Assembly (NCBI RefSeq): GCF_001039355.2 | Contig: NW_019776099.1 | Span: 1 to 64,000, forward strand | Reading direction: 5' to 3' | Source of the DNA: Lingula anatina | Lineage: Eukaryota > Brachiopoda > Lingulata > Lingulida > Lingulidae | DNA length: 64,000 nucleotides | Shown: piece after piece, positions 1 to 12,770 of the stretch | Numbering within the stretch: position 1 is the stretch's first letter | How the letters are laid out: the number at the start of each line of letters is the position of its first letter | The notes under the pieces: model-generated | The model's database searches: none | What the model was told of the DNA's origin: nothing | What the model saw: only the letters and a program-made list of their open reading frames with translations | Position numbers and translations under genes: made by a program

Positions 1-649
1 AAAATAAGGATTTTAGCTTTTTTATTATTTTAATATTTTTCTTTCACAAAAACGTTTTATTTGGAAAAGTCAATTGGTGCAGAGGTGAGGTGCTTTAAAC
101 ATTCAGTTTAAATGTATAACGTAAAAAAGCTCCCAGAAAATACCCACCACAAAATGAAATGACCCTCTCATGAACATATGTCTGGAACTCACGTGTATAT
201 AATGCACCGTGTAACGTTGAGTTGAACACTTTCACCATGGATCCATCTAGCATTCGGAGGTATTTTAACGATGGCACGTATGCAACGGGTACAGCAATCA
301 AAAAAAAAAACGCTGCATACGCAGAAGCGCGTCAAAACACTATAAGGTAGGTAACTGTGTGGAAATATCTTTTAACATTTGTGCATCGTATTCTCACACA
401 AATGGAATTATATTTACATTTCGAATACCTTCTTTTGGCCAAAATTCTATGCAGTGTCATCTGTGAAACATGTTTAATGTTTTCAGTTAGAAGAAGGCAC
501 TTTTCTACAGGATCAGAAATGAAAGTGCACAACATAGAAAATGGTAATGACATTGCACATTCGGACCATGGTACACCGTGGTAGAAAATGAAGAAAAAAG
601 GCAGACAAGTATCAAACATATGCACAGGACAGTGAGTGAAATTTACAGA

Positions 650-1135
650 TATTTCTATTCTTACACACTGTAAAAACAGTGTTCAGCATTTAAATACATG
701 CAACACACGTTAGGCACCTATACGCATTTAGAAATATGTGTAAAAGCTAAGCACGTATAGCTTTTCAAGCGTTTCACAGAAGAAAAAGCTAGACACGTTG
801 GCAGTGTTACACGTTTAGCTATGTGTTTAGCTTCACCAGCACATGATTCTATAATAAGCCTATCGCAAGCTAAGCACATTGGCTAAGCACTTTCCCTGCT
901 AAGCGCGTGATGCTTCTAAACATATGGAGCTGCTATAGGTGTGGAAACTCCTAAACGCGTGGAGCTGCTGAACAACACGTTTAGCTTTTCAAGCTTGTCA
1001 CAGAAAAAAAAAATACTTCACAGTCCCATGTTTACGATCCCATAACAAGTTTATTACAAGACTCAACAATTTGGCTTAGCATTTCCCCGTGTAAACGTAT
1101 GGAGCTGTTGGAGGCGTGGAGCAGCCTGCTCGAAC
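650..1135. repeat. Diverged local repeat inside the first intron of the integrase relic
   Basis: The phrases CACGTTTAGCTTTTCAAGC and TGGAGCTGCT recur (about 755-960 and 975-1120), with GCTAAGCAC and AAACGCGTGGAGC variants. The arrangement suggests two diverged copies of a roughly 200 bp unit. No coding content seen. The rest of 347-2287 shows nothing I can support apart from two TAGGCCTA palindromes. Confidence 0.4.
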
Positions 1136-2890
1136 GCGTTGTGTCCTTCCTTGCAGTAACGTGTGATTATTTAAAATAGGCCTATTAAGTAATAATCCAA
1201 ATAACAAATTCATGACGTTATCAGCTGGTTACATGATGGTGTTGGTATAGAATAACGTTATGGTAACGTTATGGGTGTTTTTAACTCCATGCAAAATGAT
1301 GCCCCTGCGGTTTTATAAGCGTTTTATAACATTCTGGCAAAACATTATTTAATGTTTTGAAAACTTTTTTATAAATAATTAAAACACGCCTTATGCTGTA
1401 CTAAGATCTAATAGGCCTATATCCGTTTATTAGATCTTAGTGCCGTATGAACTACAGTTAGCGGTTAATTCCAAATTGGGCTTGGGGTAAGTAGGCGACT
1501 AGAGCATTGCGCTTTGTTAAATATTCGGACTATCGTTACCAAAATAACCGGCATGCGATGAAAGCTTAAATAAATCATTATAGTGAATACCCCACCATCA
1601 TCCTGATGTTCTATTGTTCATTACTTCCCGAAAAAATAAATAGACACCAATACCGTAACGCATTTTATCAATATATGTAAAAAACTGTTTTAAAGTAAAA
1701 GTTATAGCTGTTTCGTGTCTTTAGTAAACTATTGAATTTTCCTAACTTGATTTTCAGAAATATATTCCAACGTTACTGCGCTATGGATTTATGTCATTTT
1801 TCTAAAAATAATGGACATTATCCACTTTTGATCATATTACTAGAGCGTGTGTACTTGTGCAATACCACGAATTGAAAAAATTATTTTAAATGGATAATAC
1901 ATAGAAATTAATGTTACAGATTGGAATAGACCTGGTCTCAATGGAAGAGTCTTATAATGGAAATAAATACATATGTACTGTGTTACTTGACAAAACATGC
2001 GTATGCAAAGCCACTGAAAACAAAGTGTGCCACTGAGGTGGCTACCTATCTGCTAGAGCTAATGATGATGTTTTGTCATTCAGTGCAAGATGTAATTATT
2101 ATTTTTATTGGGTTTCTAATGCATATTATTTTTGTGTGGAATTAGCATTATAATACCCGAATATCATATTATCCTACATTTTATTTTATATAATAAGTGT
2201 TTTGTTAAGAACTTGTACATTACACACATTACTTATAAAAATCACCCATGAAAACTTAAATTAATGCCATATTGTTTTTTTTTTTAGATTTGGATTTCCC
2301 TCTGTAATAATATCTGATCAAGGGAGAGAATTCTGCAATAAGGTCATGGAAGAAATCTGCAGTAAAACGTATAGTGAGAGGAGGGTGACAAGCCCATATC
2401 ACCCCCAGTCTAATGGACTTACTGGTGCGTACATGTTCGTACATACTTCATATTGTTTATGGCGGATATACAAAATATGTTGCCGTTATAGATTAGTACA
2501 TATCTCCTTATGCTGATTTAGAAAATCGCTGTCAGGTAGACAAAAAAGGATGAATGATCTTTGTCCTTTAAGACTTAATTTCTTTTTACAAGTAAACATT
2601 GAATAACGATATTTACGAAGAGCAGTATGTAAAATGTTTCACTGATTAGACTGTTTCATTTTATATTACAGAATGGTTTAATCAAACGGTAAAGAATATG
2701 ATTGCTAAATCTATTAAGGGCTCACGAAGGGGGTATTAGGTGCTAGCAGGCTGCGTAGTTTCATACAACACTTCCCAACATGAAAGCACAAAGCACAGCC
2801 CTTTCTATTTAATATTTGGCACGTAAGTAAATGATAAAGTAGACCCCATTTTAAACTATCAACAAGTAAAATATTTTCCTCACTCTCTCA

Positions 2891-2891
2891 T

Positions 2892-2930
<39 letters not shown>
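2891..2930. repeat. (CT)n/(GT)n microsatellite
   Basis: Compound dinucleotide tract, CT repeats followed by GT repeats, in an intron of the integrase pseudogene. Confidence 0.95.
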
Positions 2931-3679
2931 CATGTACGTAGCATTTTTTTAGTGAAGCTGTACTACCGACAGATAGAGTAAAAAAACGCCAAGGAAGGAC
3001 TTACTGAAAAACATGTACCTGACATGTAGATATTGTCCAAAGAATACAAATGGTACACGACCTGCACTATGTAGTGAGAAAGAATGTGATTGATAACATT
3101 TCTGCTGCACAAACAAAGCAGAAGAGGAATTATGACAAAATCCGTGCAAATGAGGTATTATTTGTATATCCATCTAATGTAAAATGCTATATTTAATTAA
3201 TATTGATAAAATACTACTTTATAATGAAATGTTATATAAAAGTTGAAAAGCATTATTAATCAAAATATAATAATAGATAATTTTTCTAATACAAGCGTAA
3301 GCCTACTAATTTTCTATGATTAGCAACTGGTAATACGTGTAAAAAATTAATATTTACATATAATTACCATTATGAAATGCAAATAAAAACATTCTTTTTC
3401 ATTTTTTCATGAAGGAATTTCAGATTGGTTGTAAGGTGTTGAAGAAAAGTCTAAGGAGGGAGGACCGAAAGGGGGTAAAACAGCTACAAGATACCTGGGC
3501 CCTTACCTCATAGTAAAGAAAAGGCCAAATGGAACATATATCTTGGAAAATTTAAACAGACAAAAAATAAAAAAACAGCTGTTGGTGCTGCACAACTGAA
3601 GCTATACAGAGAAAATGAGTGAGTTCAAATGTTGTCTTCAAATGTAAATTTGAACCTTTTAATCGTTCTTTAAAAAAAA

Positions 3680-3800
3680 CATGAGATTTAAAACTTGACC
3701 TCAGACCTGAGACCCCTAGTTTTGAAACTTTGTCCTGAGACCCTGAGACCCCGGCGGACTGTGAGTTTTAAAAATTAGGGTCCAGCGGACCCTAAAATGG
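3680..3800. repeat. GTCC/GGAC-rich palindromic repeat, copy 1
   Basis: Contains GACCCTGAGACCCCGGCGGA and AGGGTCCAGCGGACCCTAA, short inverted GTCC/GGAC arms separated by AT-rich text. Related blocks occur at about 16380-16565 and 18040-18290, so this is probably a small dispersed element. Confidence 0.45.
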
Positions 3801-4378
3801 CGGGACTCTCTGTCACGTCACATGAAGTATATTTGCAAAAAAACAGGCTCTTACGGCATTTCGCGTGGGTACTGACTGGGACAGCAGTCACTTTCAGATT
3901 TTTTGTTATTTTTTTAACAGGCGCAGATTTCTGGGGGCGAGGAAGTCATTCATGACATTTATATCATTGTGTCTTAACAAATGGAACAGTCAAGCATTTT
4001 AAGATAGTGAAAATAGTTGTAATACTGGATCTTACGTTAAAACGGACTCCTGGACGTTTGGAAATTATCACAAGGCTTTCTTCAAGTGAAATTAATTTGA
4101 GTTGACACCGGTGTCACGTGCTATCATTATATGTAGGTTAAGCCTTTAACTATGAAATATACGATGTGGCGTGTTTTCATGGGCATTGCAAAACCGTTGT
4201 CTTCTCTAACACAACCCCGAAATCCCAATCTTAAAAGAAAACTATAAATTTGAGTAGGGCCTGTTTTAATGAATATACTAGCATTACAAATAAGATATCG
4301 AAGAATGCATATGTGTAAACTTTGCAATGTTTTAAATTCATATTGTAATATCAAGCGAAACGAGACATTGTTTATATA
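3801..4378. other. Non-coding spacer
   Basis: Between the integrase relic and the Tc1-like element. I see no splice-compatible coding exon or clear repeat here. Confidence 0.5.
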
Positions 4379-4380
4379 TA

Positions 4381-6029
4381 CAGGGTTAATACTTAATATA
4401 GGAATATTATTTTTTGGCGAGTAAATTTTCTACAAAATATTTATTTTCACTCTAACTACTCTAAATCTGAGGTGTCACACCATGTGTAGCCAGGTGTGTT
4501 ACCTAATTACCACTCAACTGTCGAAACAATTGATGCATGCAGTTGCATGTTCTGTGGTCAGAAATGTGAGGGGTGGTCTTTTCGGCAATTTCTTCCCTTG
4601 TATAAAAACGCATGGGTTTGGCCAATCTTTGGAGTGTATTTAGAGAAGCAACAAAGAGATCGCTCTGAAAATTGAGAGGTACCTTAGAGAAGATATGGTT
4701 CGACAGCTAAGCAACACAGCTTACTATAGGATTCTTGCTCTCTGAGAAAATGGCCAAAAACGGACATCCATTGCCAGGCAATGCAACATTTATCAGGAAC
4801 CGTTAGTTAAGTCCTCCAAAGAAATGCTACAACACGGGCATCTACTCTAATACCTCGACCGGGGTGTCCGCGTATCACACCAAGAAGACAGGATCGCCTT
4901 CTCCTTAGAGTGCGCCGCGCTGGTCGTACAAAGACAACCAGTGTCTTCAGAAAAGAGTGGCAGAATGTAATTCAAACGCCCATTTCAAGGTCCCTCGTGA
5001 ACAAGAGATTACTGCAAGCCGGTTATTTTGCACGAAGACCAGTAGGGAAACCACTGTTAACAGCAGGTCATATACAGCGACGTCTGCAATGGCCTGGGGA
5101 CCAGTTGCCTTTGCAGCCAAAACACTGGAATCACGCCGTTTTCAGTGATGAGGCCAGATATGGAGTTTTTAGGGTTGGTGGTCAAATCTGTGTCCGCCGA
5201 CGTGTACGAGAGGCATAAAACGATGATTGTGTACTGCCTAGGGTACAAGCAGGGGGTCGGAACGTCTCTGGGGAGCATTTCATGCTGGTGCCCAGAACCA
5301 GTTGGTTATTCTAGGAGGCAACCTCAACCAGGGTTCCTACAGAGACATTCTATAGCACACAATGCTTCGATTTGTAAGAGTCATCTTCAGGAACAACTTT
5401 GTGTACCAAGACGACTGCGCAACCCTACAGTCGCAGAATCACTGTTTTTCTTCGAAACCAATGGGTTCAGCAAATGCCCTGACCTGAAAACTCCCCAGAT
5501 ATGAACCCAATTGAAAGTCTGTGGGGGGGGGGGGGGAGTAACTCACAGAATTAATAGCTATGGTCATCGACCGGTAAATAGTGATGAACTACGACAGGCA
5601 AATATCACTGCGTGGAATGATATCCCCATCCAGACTCTAAAAAACTTTTCACAGGGTATGCCATGTAGGATGAGGGCGATGCAAGCGGCTGCTGGGGGTC
5701 ATACCCGCTATTGATGACTTTTCATGATTAACTTTAATGAGTTCTTTGACTGTGTAACATATCACTGGCGGGAGGCTATCATTTTCTTTAATATCTTAGC
5801 TTAAAATTAATACTGACATCAAACTGTTGAAATGGTTTTCTGGGGGTGTTCTTTTCTTTTGAATTACATCTTATGTCAGATTTGATATTATAACCAAAAT
5901 GTCTAACAATAGAAGACTGGATATTTTTATCATTCAATGACATACGTTTTTGATGAATCAAGCCAAAATTTTTTTCATCAGCCCTCAAAAATAACAATGA
6001 TAAAAATATTCCATATTAAGTAGTAACCC

Positions 6030-6031
<2 letters not shown>
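4381..6031 (+). mobile_element. Tc1/mariner-like element with both terminal inverted repeats
   Basis: The left end reads CAGGGTTAATACTTAATATA and the right end, reverse-complemented, CAGGGTTACTACTTAATATG. The similarity continues inward through GGAATATT. The left end is preceded by TA, the Tc1/mariner target. The right end runs into an (AT)n tract. About 1.65 kb, the usual size of a Tc1-type element, with one transposase gene inside. The TIR match is direct; the superfamily follows from the TIRs plus the transposase remnant. Confidence 0.85.
4695..5715 (+). pseudogene. Tc1-like transposase, inactivated
   Basis: Starts MVRQLSNTAYYRILAL followed by TGA, then ENGQKRTSIARQCNIYQ, the N-terminal helix-turn-helix of Tc1 transposases. 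Downstream, in shifted frames, come RAGRTKTTSVFRKEWQNVIQ, HWNHAVFSDEARYGVFRVGG (FSDE is the second catalytic Asp region) and SPDMNPIESLWGGG (the third catalytic position). At least one stop and several frameshifts, including one near a G13 run at about 5523, disrupt it. Intact Tc1 transposases are about 340 aa in one frame. This copy can only be mobile if helped in trans. Confidence 0.8.

Positions 6032-6032
<1 letters not shown>

Positions 6033-6102
<70 letters not shown>
6033..6102. repeat. (AT)n microsatellite at the edge of the Tc1-like element
   Basis: About 35 uninterrupted AT units directly after the right terminal repeat of the element at 4381-6031. It may have grown from the TA target site, although (AT)n could equally have been the insertion target. 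Confidence 0.95.
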
Positions 6103-6104
<2 letters not shown>

Positions 6105-6527
6105 ATGGCTGTAACGGTTATATACTGATTTAGAAATCAAACTCATTTCCATCGTTTTGTGAATGTAAAGTTTTGTAAATTTGCCGCGACACTTCACTAC
6201 CGTACTCGAGGAAAACAGGTGTGTCCTAAACCAAAGACATCATTCGTGTTTAGCAGCGACCTCACCCATGCCAAAATTGTCTAGTTTGCCGACGTGCGTC
6301 TTCTATTTAATTTCCAGGGTTGATGTTTATTTTGAATGCAGCTATTGGTTAGGTTCTTATATTTTACTTCAAGACGTGTATTAACTAAAAAGTAGAACGC
6401 AACGAGTACATTATGCACGAAACTTCTGATCAGAAATGAAATGAAAAAGTTTAACAAATGGAGTAGTTTGATATTGTACATGCACATATGTTACTGAGTC
6501 GTTGTGCAGTACTTTTTCTATGCAGTA

Positions 6528-8195
6528 TACAACATTGGTCAAAAATGTCCCACCCCCATTTCCATGTACTTTTCTTTACAAATGATCACCTTACAGGTGT
6601 ATATTGTTATAAACGGTGCTTTTTATGCTAGATACCATGTCTAACATGATTAATGGTTAAAAAAGATACAAAATAGTGGTGTGAATATGTACATTTTATA
6701 CCATTTAGTCACATTTATAACAGGTACCCCCTCAAATCCAATGTTTCACTGTGATCTCCACAGATGTAAAGAAGTGTCTATAAAATTTAAAAGACGCCAT
6801 CAAATGTCACCAAATTTACAAAATTAGCATTAGGATGTGCTTGTTAAAGGTCACGTGCCTAATAGCGTGTGCGTATACCGCGTACTGCAATTATCTCCTG
6901 TAGATGTCGCGACAAGCCTTCAACAAGGGTAATAATTCTGTTTCGTGGGATATTGCCCCATCCATCTTATAGGGCATGGCGGAATTGCTCCAGATTATTT
7001 CGTAATTGGTTCTCCTCTGCAATGCACATTCTAATTAATGCCACAGGTGCTCAGTAGAATTAATATAAAGGCTCAAAGACGGTGGTTCCATCCTTAGAGC
7101 ATTGTGTTTCTACAACAAATCACTTGCCAGACGAGAGCTGTGAGCAAGTGCGTTGTCACAATGAAGCCGGTAGCATCCCTGAAGTCACCTCTTGCAAATG
7201 GAATGAACTATCTGTTGAGAATGTTACCGTAAAATGTCCCAGTTACGTTTTGTTCCAGAAGGAACAATGTACTAATACCACGGGCTTGGAATGTTCCCCA
7301 AATGCCGAGTGATCTAACACCTCAGGCGATATTATCATGCGCACACCCTTCCAAGAGGCATTTTTCTACATGTCTACGGACCCTCCTTTGACCATCAATG
7401 AGATACAAGAAATAGTTTGATTCTGCAGCAAAACCGACTTCCTTCCATTGATGGATGGCCAGGTTCTGGTCCTTGTGGGATCACTGAACGTAGCATACTC
7501 AGCTGATTTCTCACTCCATCTTCAAGAACTGACTTTGGGGTTAACTCCAGGCTTCATCATAACAGCACACTTGCTCACACTTTTCGCCTGGCAAGTGATT
7601 TGTTGTAGAAACACAATGTTCTAAGGATGGAACCACCCTCTTTGAGCCCTGATATTAACCTTACTAATCACCTGTGACATGAATTGGAGTGTGCAATGCA
7701 GAGGAGAACCAACCCCATAAAAACGTGGACCAACTCCCCCAAGCTGTTCAGGAAGAATGGGATAATATCCCACGAAACAGAATTATTACCCTTGTTGAAG
7801 GCTTGTCGCGACATCTACAGGAGATAATTGCAGTATGCGGTAGACACACACGCTATTTGGCACATGATGTTTAACGAGCACACCTTAATGCTAATTGTAT
7901 GTAAATTTGGTGACATTTGATGGCGTGTTTTCGATTTTATAGACATTTCTTTACATCTGTAAAAATCACAGTGAAACATTGGATTTGGGGGGGGTACCTT
8001 TTATAAATTTGTCTAAATGGTATAAAATGTGTATATTTTCACCACTATTTTGTATTTTTTTAACCATTAATCATGTTAGACATGGTATCTGGAATAAAAA
8101 GCACTAGTTATAACACTTTACACCTGTGAGCAGATCATTTGTAAATAAAATTACATGGAAATGGGGGTGGAACAACCTTTTTGACCAATGTTGTA
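6528..8195. mobile_element. Fold-back arrangement of two Tc1-like 3' halves
   Basis: The first and last ~650 bp are inverted copies. The left end TACAACATTGGTCAAAAA equals the reverse complement of the right end, and the match continues past CACCCCCATTTCCATGTA, TTAACCATTAATCATGT-like text and ATCTCCTGTAGATGTCGCGAC to at least 7170 and 7555. Each arm encodes the C-terminal part of a Tc1-like transposase, on the minus strand at left and plus at right (MQRRTNPIKTWTNSP-like text). The minus strand of the centre (about 7200-7450) encodes YFLYLIDGQRRVRRHVEK and WGTFQARGISTLFLLEQN. So one 5'-truncated element is joined head-to-head to a second 3' half. Both are full of stops. Confidence 0.72.
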
Positions 8196-9309
8196 TGTGT
8201 TATTACAATTTGTTTATTCACTTGGGTCGGCAGTTGGTACCCATCAGTTCTCAATCCATAGCTGAAACGACACATTTGGAGCTATCATTTAACAGTTTTA
8301 ACTGTTAAAACATGAGCGCAAAAAGTGCCTTTCTTTTGTGATGTATACATGCATGCAAACGAAATGATTAAGCGATCGTTGTAACAGAGTAGCGTAAATC
8401 CCACATATTTTCCATAACAGGTGTTTTGTGAGGTGAAATTTGATGCTGAACACAAATCTGACAACCATTTATTTCTACAACAATTATTTACGTCGGCAAA
8501 ATGACAATTTTCAAAAAGTCCACCACGAGTTTCATCAACATCAGTAAACATACGACAAAAACAGATCTAATACGTCGATTTTGTTTGAGACGTCCAGATG
8601 TTCTTTTCTATATATCTACCGCCCTTATCATACAGTATTTAGCAATACAAGCTCATAATTTCGAGGAGCATTTTTTTTATCTGAGAGAAGCTTATATGAA
8701 TAATACTATACGGGCCTTTATAATAAGGCCATACATACTCTATGTGCCACAGTGTTAAAGAATCCTAATGCCTGTACCTAAAAACGCTACATACTGCAGC
8801 GGGAATGTCGGTAACCGTGCACTCTTACTTAGCACATGCCTGACCGCCATCGTCACGACAATCTGATGTCCAGTAGCTCCAATTATAATGGCATTTAAAC
8901 ACGTTTTAAAACACTGTCATTGTCAGATAGCCCATTAATCAGGCGTTTATTCATACAGAAATAAACATTTTAGTTGTTATATTTATATTCCTATTAATAT
9001 AACACGATAAACTGATAGATAAAATGTTAACTTTATAGGATCGAACATGTCTAGTGTGCACTTATCTCCAACACGGCCCTCGTTGAGGGGTTAGAATTTA
9101 ACACTTTGTTAGAATTAAAATTTTATAAAAGAAAATAATAAACAATTCAATTTTGAGTCTAAGATCAGATGTTAGTTAAACAATCTAAAAATTACATAAC
9201 ATAATGCGAATGGTATTAGCGTTGAGGAAAATGTTAGCCAAAAGGTGCATTTTCTCCCTCTAATTCCTTTAGTATTATTTGTAGTATATTGTAAGTAGTC
9301 TCGGCTAAA
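8196..9309. other. Intergenic spacer, no gene seen
   Basis: AT-rich, with short open frames on both strands but no recognisable protein or splice-supported exon. It includes the expected 3' UTR region of the minus-strand sulfotransferase gene that ends at 9310. Confidence 0.5.
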
Positions 9310-11018
9310 TCAAAATGCGTGAAGCATAATATTATTTAATATATCTTTGTAATAACTACTCCTCAATAAAACTGAAAATTGGACGTTTTGCATCTTCATC
9401 AATTTGCAGTACGGTTTGTGAATGGTAAATCCACGGGTCCAACGACATGGCACAACATCTAAGGTTGTGTTAGACTTAGAGCTACAAAAGGCTACAATAT
9501 TTCTGTTGACGTTTCTCAAATACTGAACTTCTTCGAAGAAATCGGCATTCTGCTTGTGAAGATCATTTTCAAATTTTCTTCTGAAATAGTCATACAACAA
9601 AAAATCTTTTTCACTGAATTTGTGCAGCTTTTCATGTATTTCTGGGTCGGTGTTTCCTTTGATCCAGTCTTTGTAGTTTTTGTCCTTGATTTCGTGTATT
9701 TTGAGGTATATGACATCTCCAATATCCCAGCAAAATCTTCGTTTCAGCATCACCAAACCCTCGTCTATGTATTCCATTATCAAAACATGATCAAAGTCCC
9801 TTTCTATATTGTTGATGAAGTTCTGCACTGAGTTTGTCGCAGCAGAATATCCCAAATAATTAATCATGACGTTGAATAACATATTAGATACTTTAGAGTT
9901 ATAGAATGCAGGGGTACTGAGAAACGTTTTTAACTGATTTTTTCCCCGAAGACCAAACTTTCTACTGACATTTGAGTAACCAAAAGCAGACTTGAAACGA
10001 CTTACTGGTTCTCTCAGCATAACAGCATAGACTGAATCCGAAGGCATCAGTTTCTCCACTGCCTTTCGATCGTATTTACTATGGTGCGCCATTATATCAT
10101 ACTGCGGATTTCTGTCCAGTTTATCCCTCATGATGTCATATTCCGATTGCTTCAGTTTAAGTGCGTTTGTAGAAGCAGGGAGGGCAACTTTCAAATCATT
10201 ACGAAAACCATAGCGAAGAAAAACGTTGGCTACTGTGGTCGAACCGGTTTTTGGTATTTTCACGAAGACGATGTGTTTTGTGGGCATACATGTCGTCTGT
10301 GGATAGTGGTTTCGATATGACCCATTTTTGGTGGTTAGACTTAATTCTGGATCAACATTTCGACCAAACCAATACACTAAGGAGTTCTTCAAGTCCCCGA
10401 TTAAGCATTCTGGCTTAGACCTTGAAAGGAATTTTATACATTTAATTAGTTCGACGAAATGAAAATGAACGCTGGGTGATTTTGTTGTCAATATCAGTTC
10501 CAGAATTTTGTCCTAACGTTGTTTGACCATCACTTCCAATGCCAAAGGTAATGAATTTGTTTCAAATTTTCCCATACACGATTGTGACTTTGAAGCAACC
10601 TAGAATTGCAATACTTTCTGTACGGAGAAGTCAATGAATAAATAATGTGTTTCTTTTTAATTATTGCTAAGATAGACTGATGCAGTCGACGTAGGTTTTA
10701 AAGGAGGCCAGATAAAAATTGTCATTTACACAATGACTTGGATTATTTTACGCGTAAGGCGTTTAAACTGCTCTAATATACATGTGCATGTATATGTTCA
10801 GAAAACCGTTGGTTTATTACACAAGAACTTTCATAAACGTATGAAGATTTTACAACTTACGGTTTAATGGTAGGGTCTCCTCTGTAAGAAACACGTGGAT
10901 TTCCACCTCTGAGCTCTCTGGAGGGTTTCCTTGTAACAGCCAGGAAATATAATAAAATACTGCCTGTAAATATGCACACTATCATAAAGATCGCAGGTTT
11001 CCATTTTAGTCCTGACAT
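9310..11018 (-). CDS. Galactose 3-O-sulfotransferase (Gal3ST family), 2 exons
   Basis: Transfers sulfate from PAPS to the 3-OH of galactose on glycolipid or glycoprotein, in the Golgi lumen. Exons: complement 10861-11018 (donor AAACC|GTAAGT, phase 2) and complement 9310-10420 (acceptor TTTCAAG|G), giving 422 aa. Exon 1 encodes MSGLKWKP, then one hydrophobic segment (residues ~8-28), the type II signal anchor typical of Golgi sulfotransferases. The 5'-phosphosulfate loop KIPKTGSTT lies at ~107-115 and the 3'-phosphate site LREPVSRFKSAF at ~188-199. Both match the Gal3ST family, as does the length (~420-480 aa usual). The acceptor substrate cannot be told from sequence. The gene is followed upstream on the same strand by the DUF229 gene. 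Start chosen because it is the only ATG giving the membrane anchor in phase with exon 2. Confidence 0.9.
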
Positions 11019-11723
11019 GGTGCCTATTAACCCGCTCTGTACACTACCAACTTGTTGACTACTGGTTTCTTTCTGGTGTCTAACAATTGCCTGATACCAG
11101 CATTAATATTACTTTATTGTAAGTTTATACGGTTTCTGGTGGTAAGTTTATATGGTTTCTCATATATATATATGAGTTGTTAAAGGAGGTCTCGGCGACA
11201 TTGATACTTTTTGAGTGTCTACATCACCATTTCAAGGAAATTCTTTATGTCATATCTTTAAAAAAATTCCTGAAAAGGCTTACTTGATTCGAATTTATTT
11301 ATAAAATAAAGACAGAATGATAATTTTGCGAGATCACGCTGTTCTTCCTGCAGTCCTGAAGCTGATATTGAAGCTTTCTGTCTGGATAATGGGATACTCT
11401 ACCCTAGGTTCTAGATTCCGGTATTGCCAGCTCGATCTTGATTTTATATATAACCCATATCAGCAATACCAGGTAAAATGACTCCAAGGTATATTTAATA
11501 TTTACAAGCTAATTTTTACGTTGCTCTGACACTCAGGGTAGGATACTGCAGCTAGCAGGTACTTTTTAAATGTTTAAAAGTGTAATTCAAAGGTGGTACA
11601 GGTCAGCTTTCTGCCTTACATTACAGCATATTTTCAATTTGTTTCATCTGGCTCATGTCGCCTGACTCCCCCCTCCACCCTTAACAATCTGTAAACAGTG
11701 TAAAGTATAAATGTAACAGCTCA
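11019..11723. other. Spacer between the sulfotransferase and DUF229 genes
   Basis: About 700 bp holding the likely promoter of the sulfotransferase gene and the 3' end of the DUF229 gene, both on the minus strand. A short (AT)n run at ~11160 is the only distinct feature. No coding exon seen. Confidence 0.5.
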
Positions 11724-12734
11724 TTAATTTTGGTAACAATCTTTCGGGGCAGCCTTTCTGCGAAGTTGTCTTCGCGTCACTTTGCAATGACAGTATTTCT
11801 TTATGCGACTGTCCTCTGTACAGCAACAGTTGTTGTCATAGAGACTGATTCGTATAACTGGTGTGATAACAGTATATTGGCTCTCTGTGGAGTCAGAAGC
11901 CATGGCCCTCGTCTCACGTACAGACGCCTCAAATATCCCGCTCCCTGGTATCGTCTTAATAATTACAACGTAAGTGACAGAAAACCTGCTGTCAGAGGTT
12001 ACGGCTATATAGGTAATATCTGAAATCAGTAAAACGTCACACTCTGATGTCGCATTGACGAGAACGTTATTTATTTTGGCCAATACGGCGTTCGCAACGC
12101 AGCGTGCTTTCTGTGAATTAATATCCAGAACAGTTGGTTCCAGTGGTGTACATAAAGTACAGGTATCTTCTGGTATACCTGCTGAGGCACACGTCCTCCT
12201 GCTGGGGAGATTTCGGAACAAACTTATTCCTTTCGCAATTCCTTCTCTACGATTCTTGCCAATGGTACTCTCTTCGGTAATTGGTAAATCAGAGTGAAGG
12301 ATATCAAGTAACGTGGCGTGGATATCGTACGGAATAACTAATCGCTTTGCGTTCGAGTTCACAGCTTCTGATATGTGCGGATACTGCTGCCTGAGCCATG
12401 GTGGTAGAACCATTATTAGCAGAGGGTTGCTGGCTTCTAGGTGACCAATAGGGGTGGAGCGGAGCCTGAAAAACCTTGAAGAAACGACAGATATAAGTGA
12501 ATATAAACAGACAAGACGTTACGTTGACTGGCCTTCTTTAAAATTATAAATAAGAATGAAGAGAGTGTATAAGAGTGTGAGAGTATGAGAGTGTGAGGAC
12601 TCTTCGTAATGAACAAAAAAGTTATTTTGTATCTATTAGCTTTAAATGAGAGAGAAAGAGAGAGTTTTGCGCGAAAGAAGGGGGTAAGAAGTTAAAAGTA
12701 ATGTGCGTTGAGTGTGTGTGTATGTGTGTGTGTG

Positions 12735-12770
<36 letters not shown>

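Larger units (their letters stand above)
237..3620 (+). pseudogene. Decayed intron-containing integrase gene (Ginger / GIN1 / KRBA2-like)
   Basis: A broken integrase gene spread over several exons. Exon 1 (237-346) opens with MDPSSIRRYFNDGTY and ends at donor AG|GTAGGT, phase 2. A core exon (2288-2424) starts after a poly-T tract with AG and encodes GFPSVIISDQGREF and SPYHPQSNG, the D,D-35-E-type core around its second Asp. The next exon (2672-2822) starts EWFNQTVKNM and carries an in-frame TAG at about 2739, probably from a Trp codon. The next (2953 to about 3156) begins EAVLPTDRVKKR, then hits a stop and a frameshift before NISAAQTKQKRNYDKI. The last (from 3423) has RYLGPYLIVKKRPNGTY, a GPY/F module, with frameshifts on both sides. 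GPY/F is known from Ty3/gypsy integrases and Ginger DNA transposons. Clean spliceosomal introns favour Ginger or a host-derived gene over a retroelement. Exons between 347 and 2287 were not found. Confidence 0.72.

Noticed and set aside
5985-6197. Open frame through the (AT)n tract encoding alternating Ile-Tyr
   Set aside because: Pure microsatellite translation.
11730-12297. Plus-strand open frames opposite the DUF229 C-terminal exon
   Set aside because: Shadows of the minus-strand coding exon; no homology of their own.
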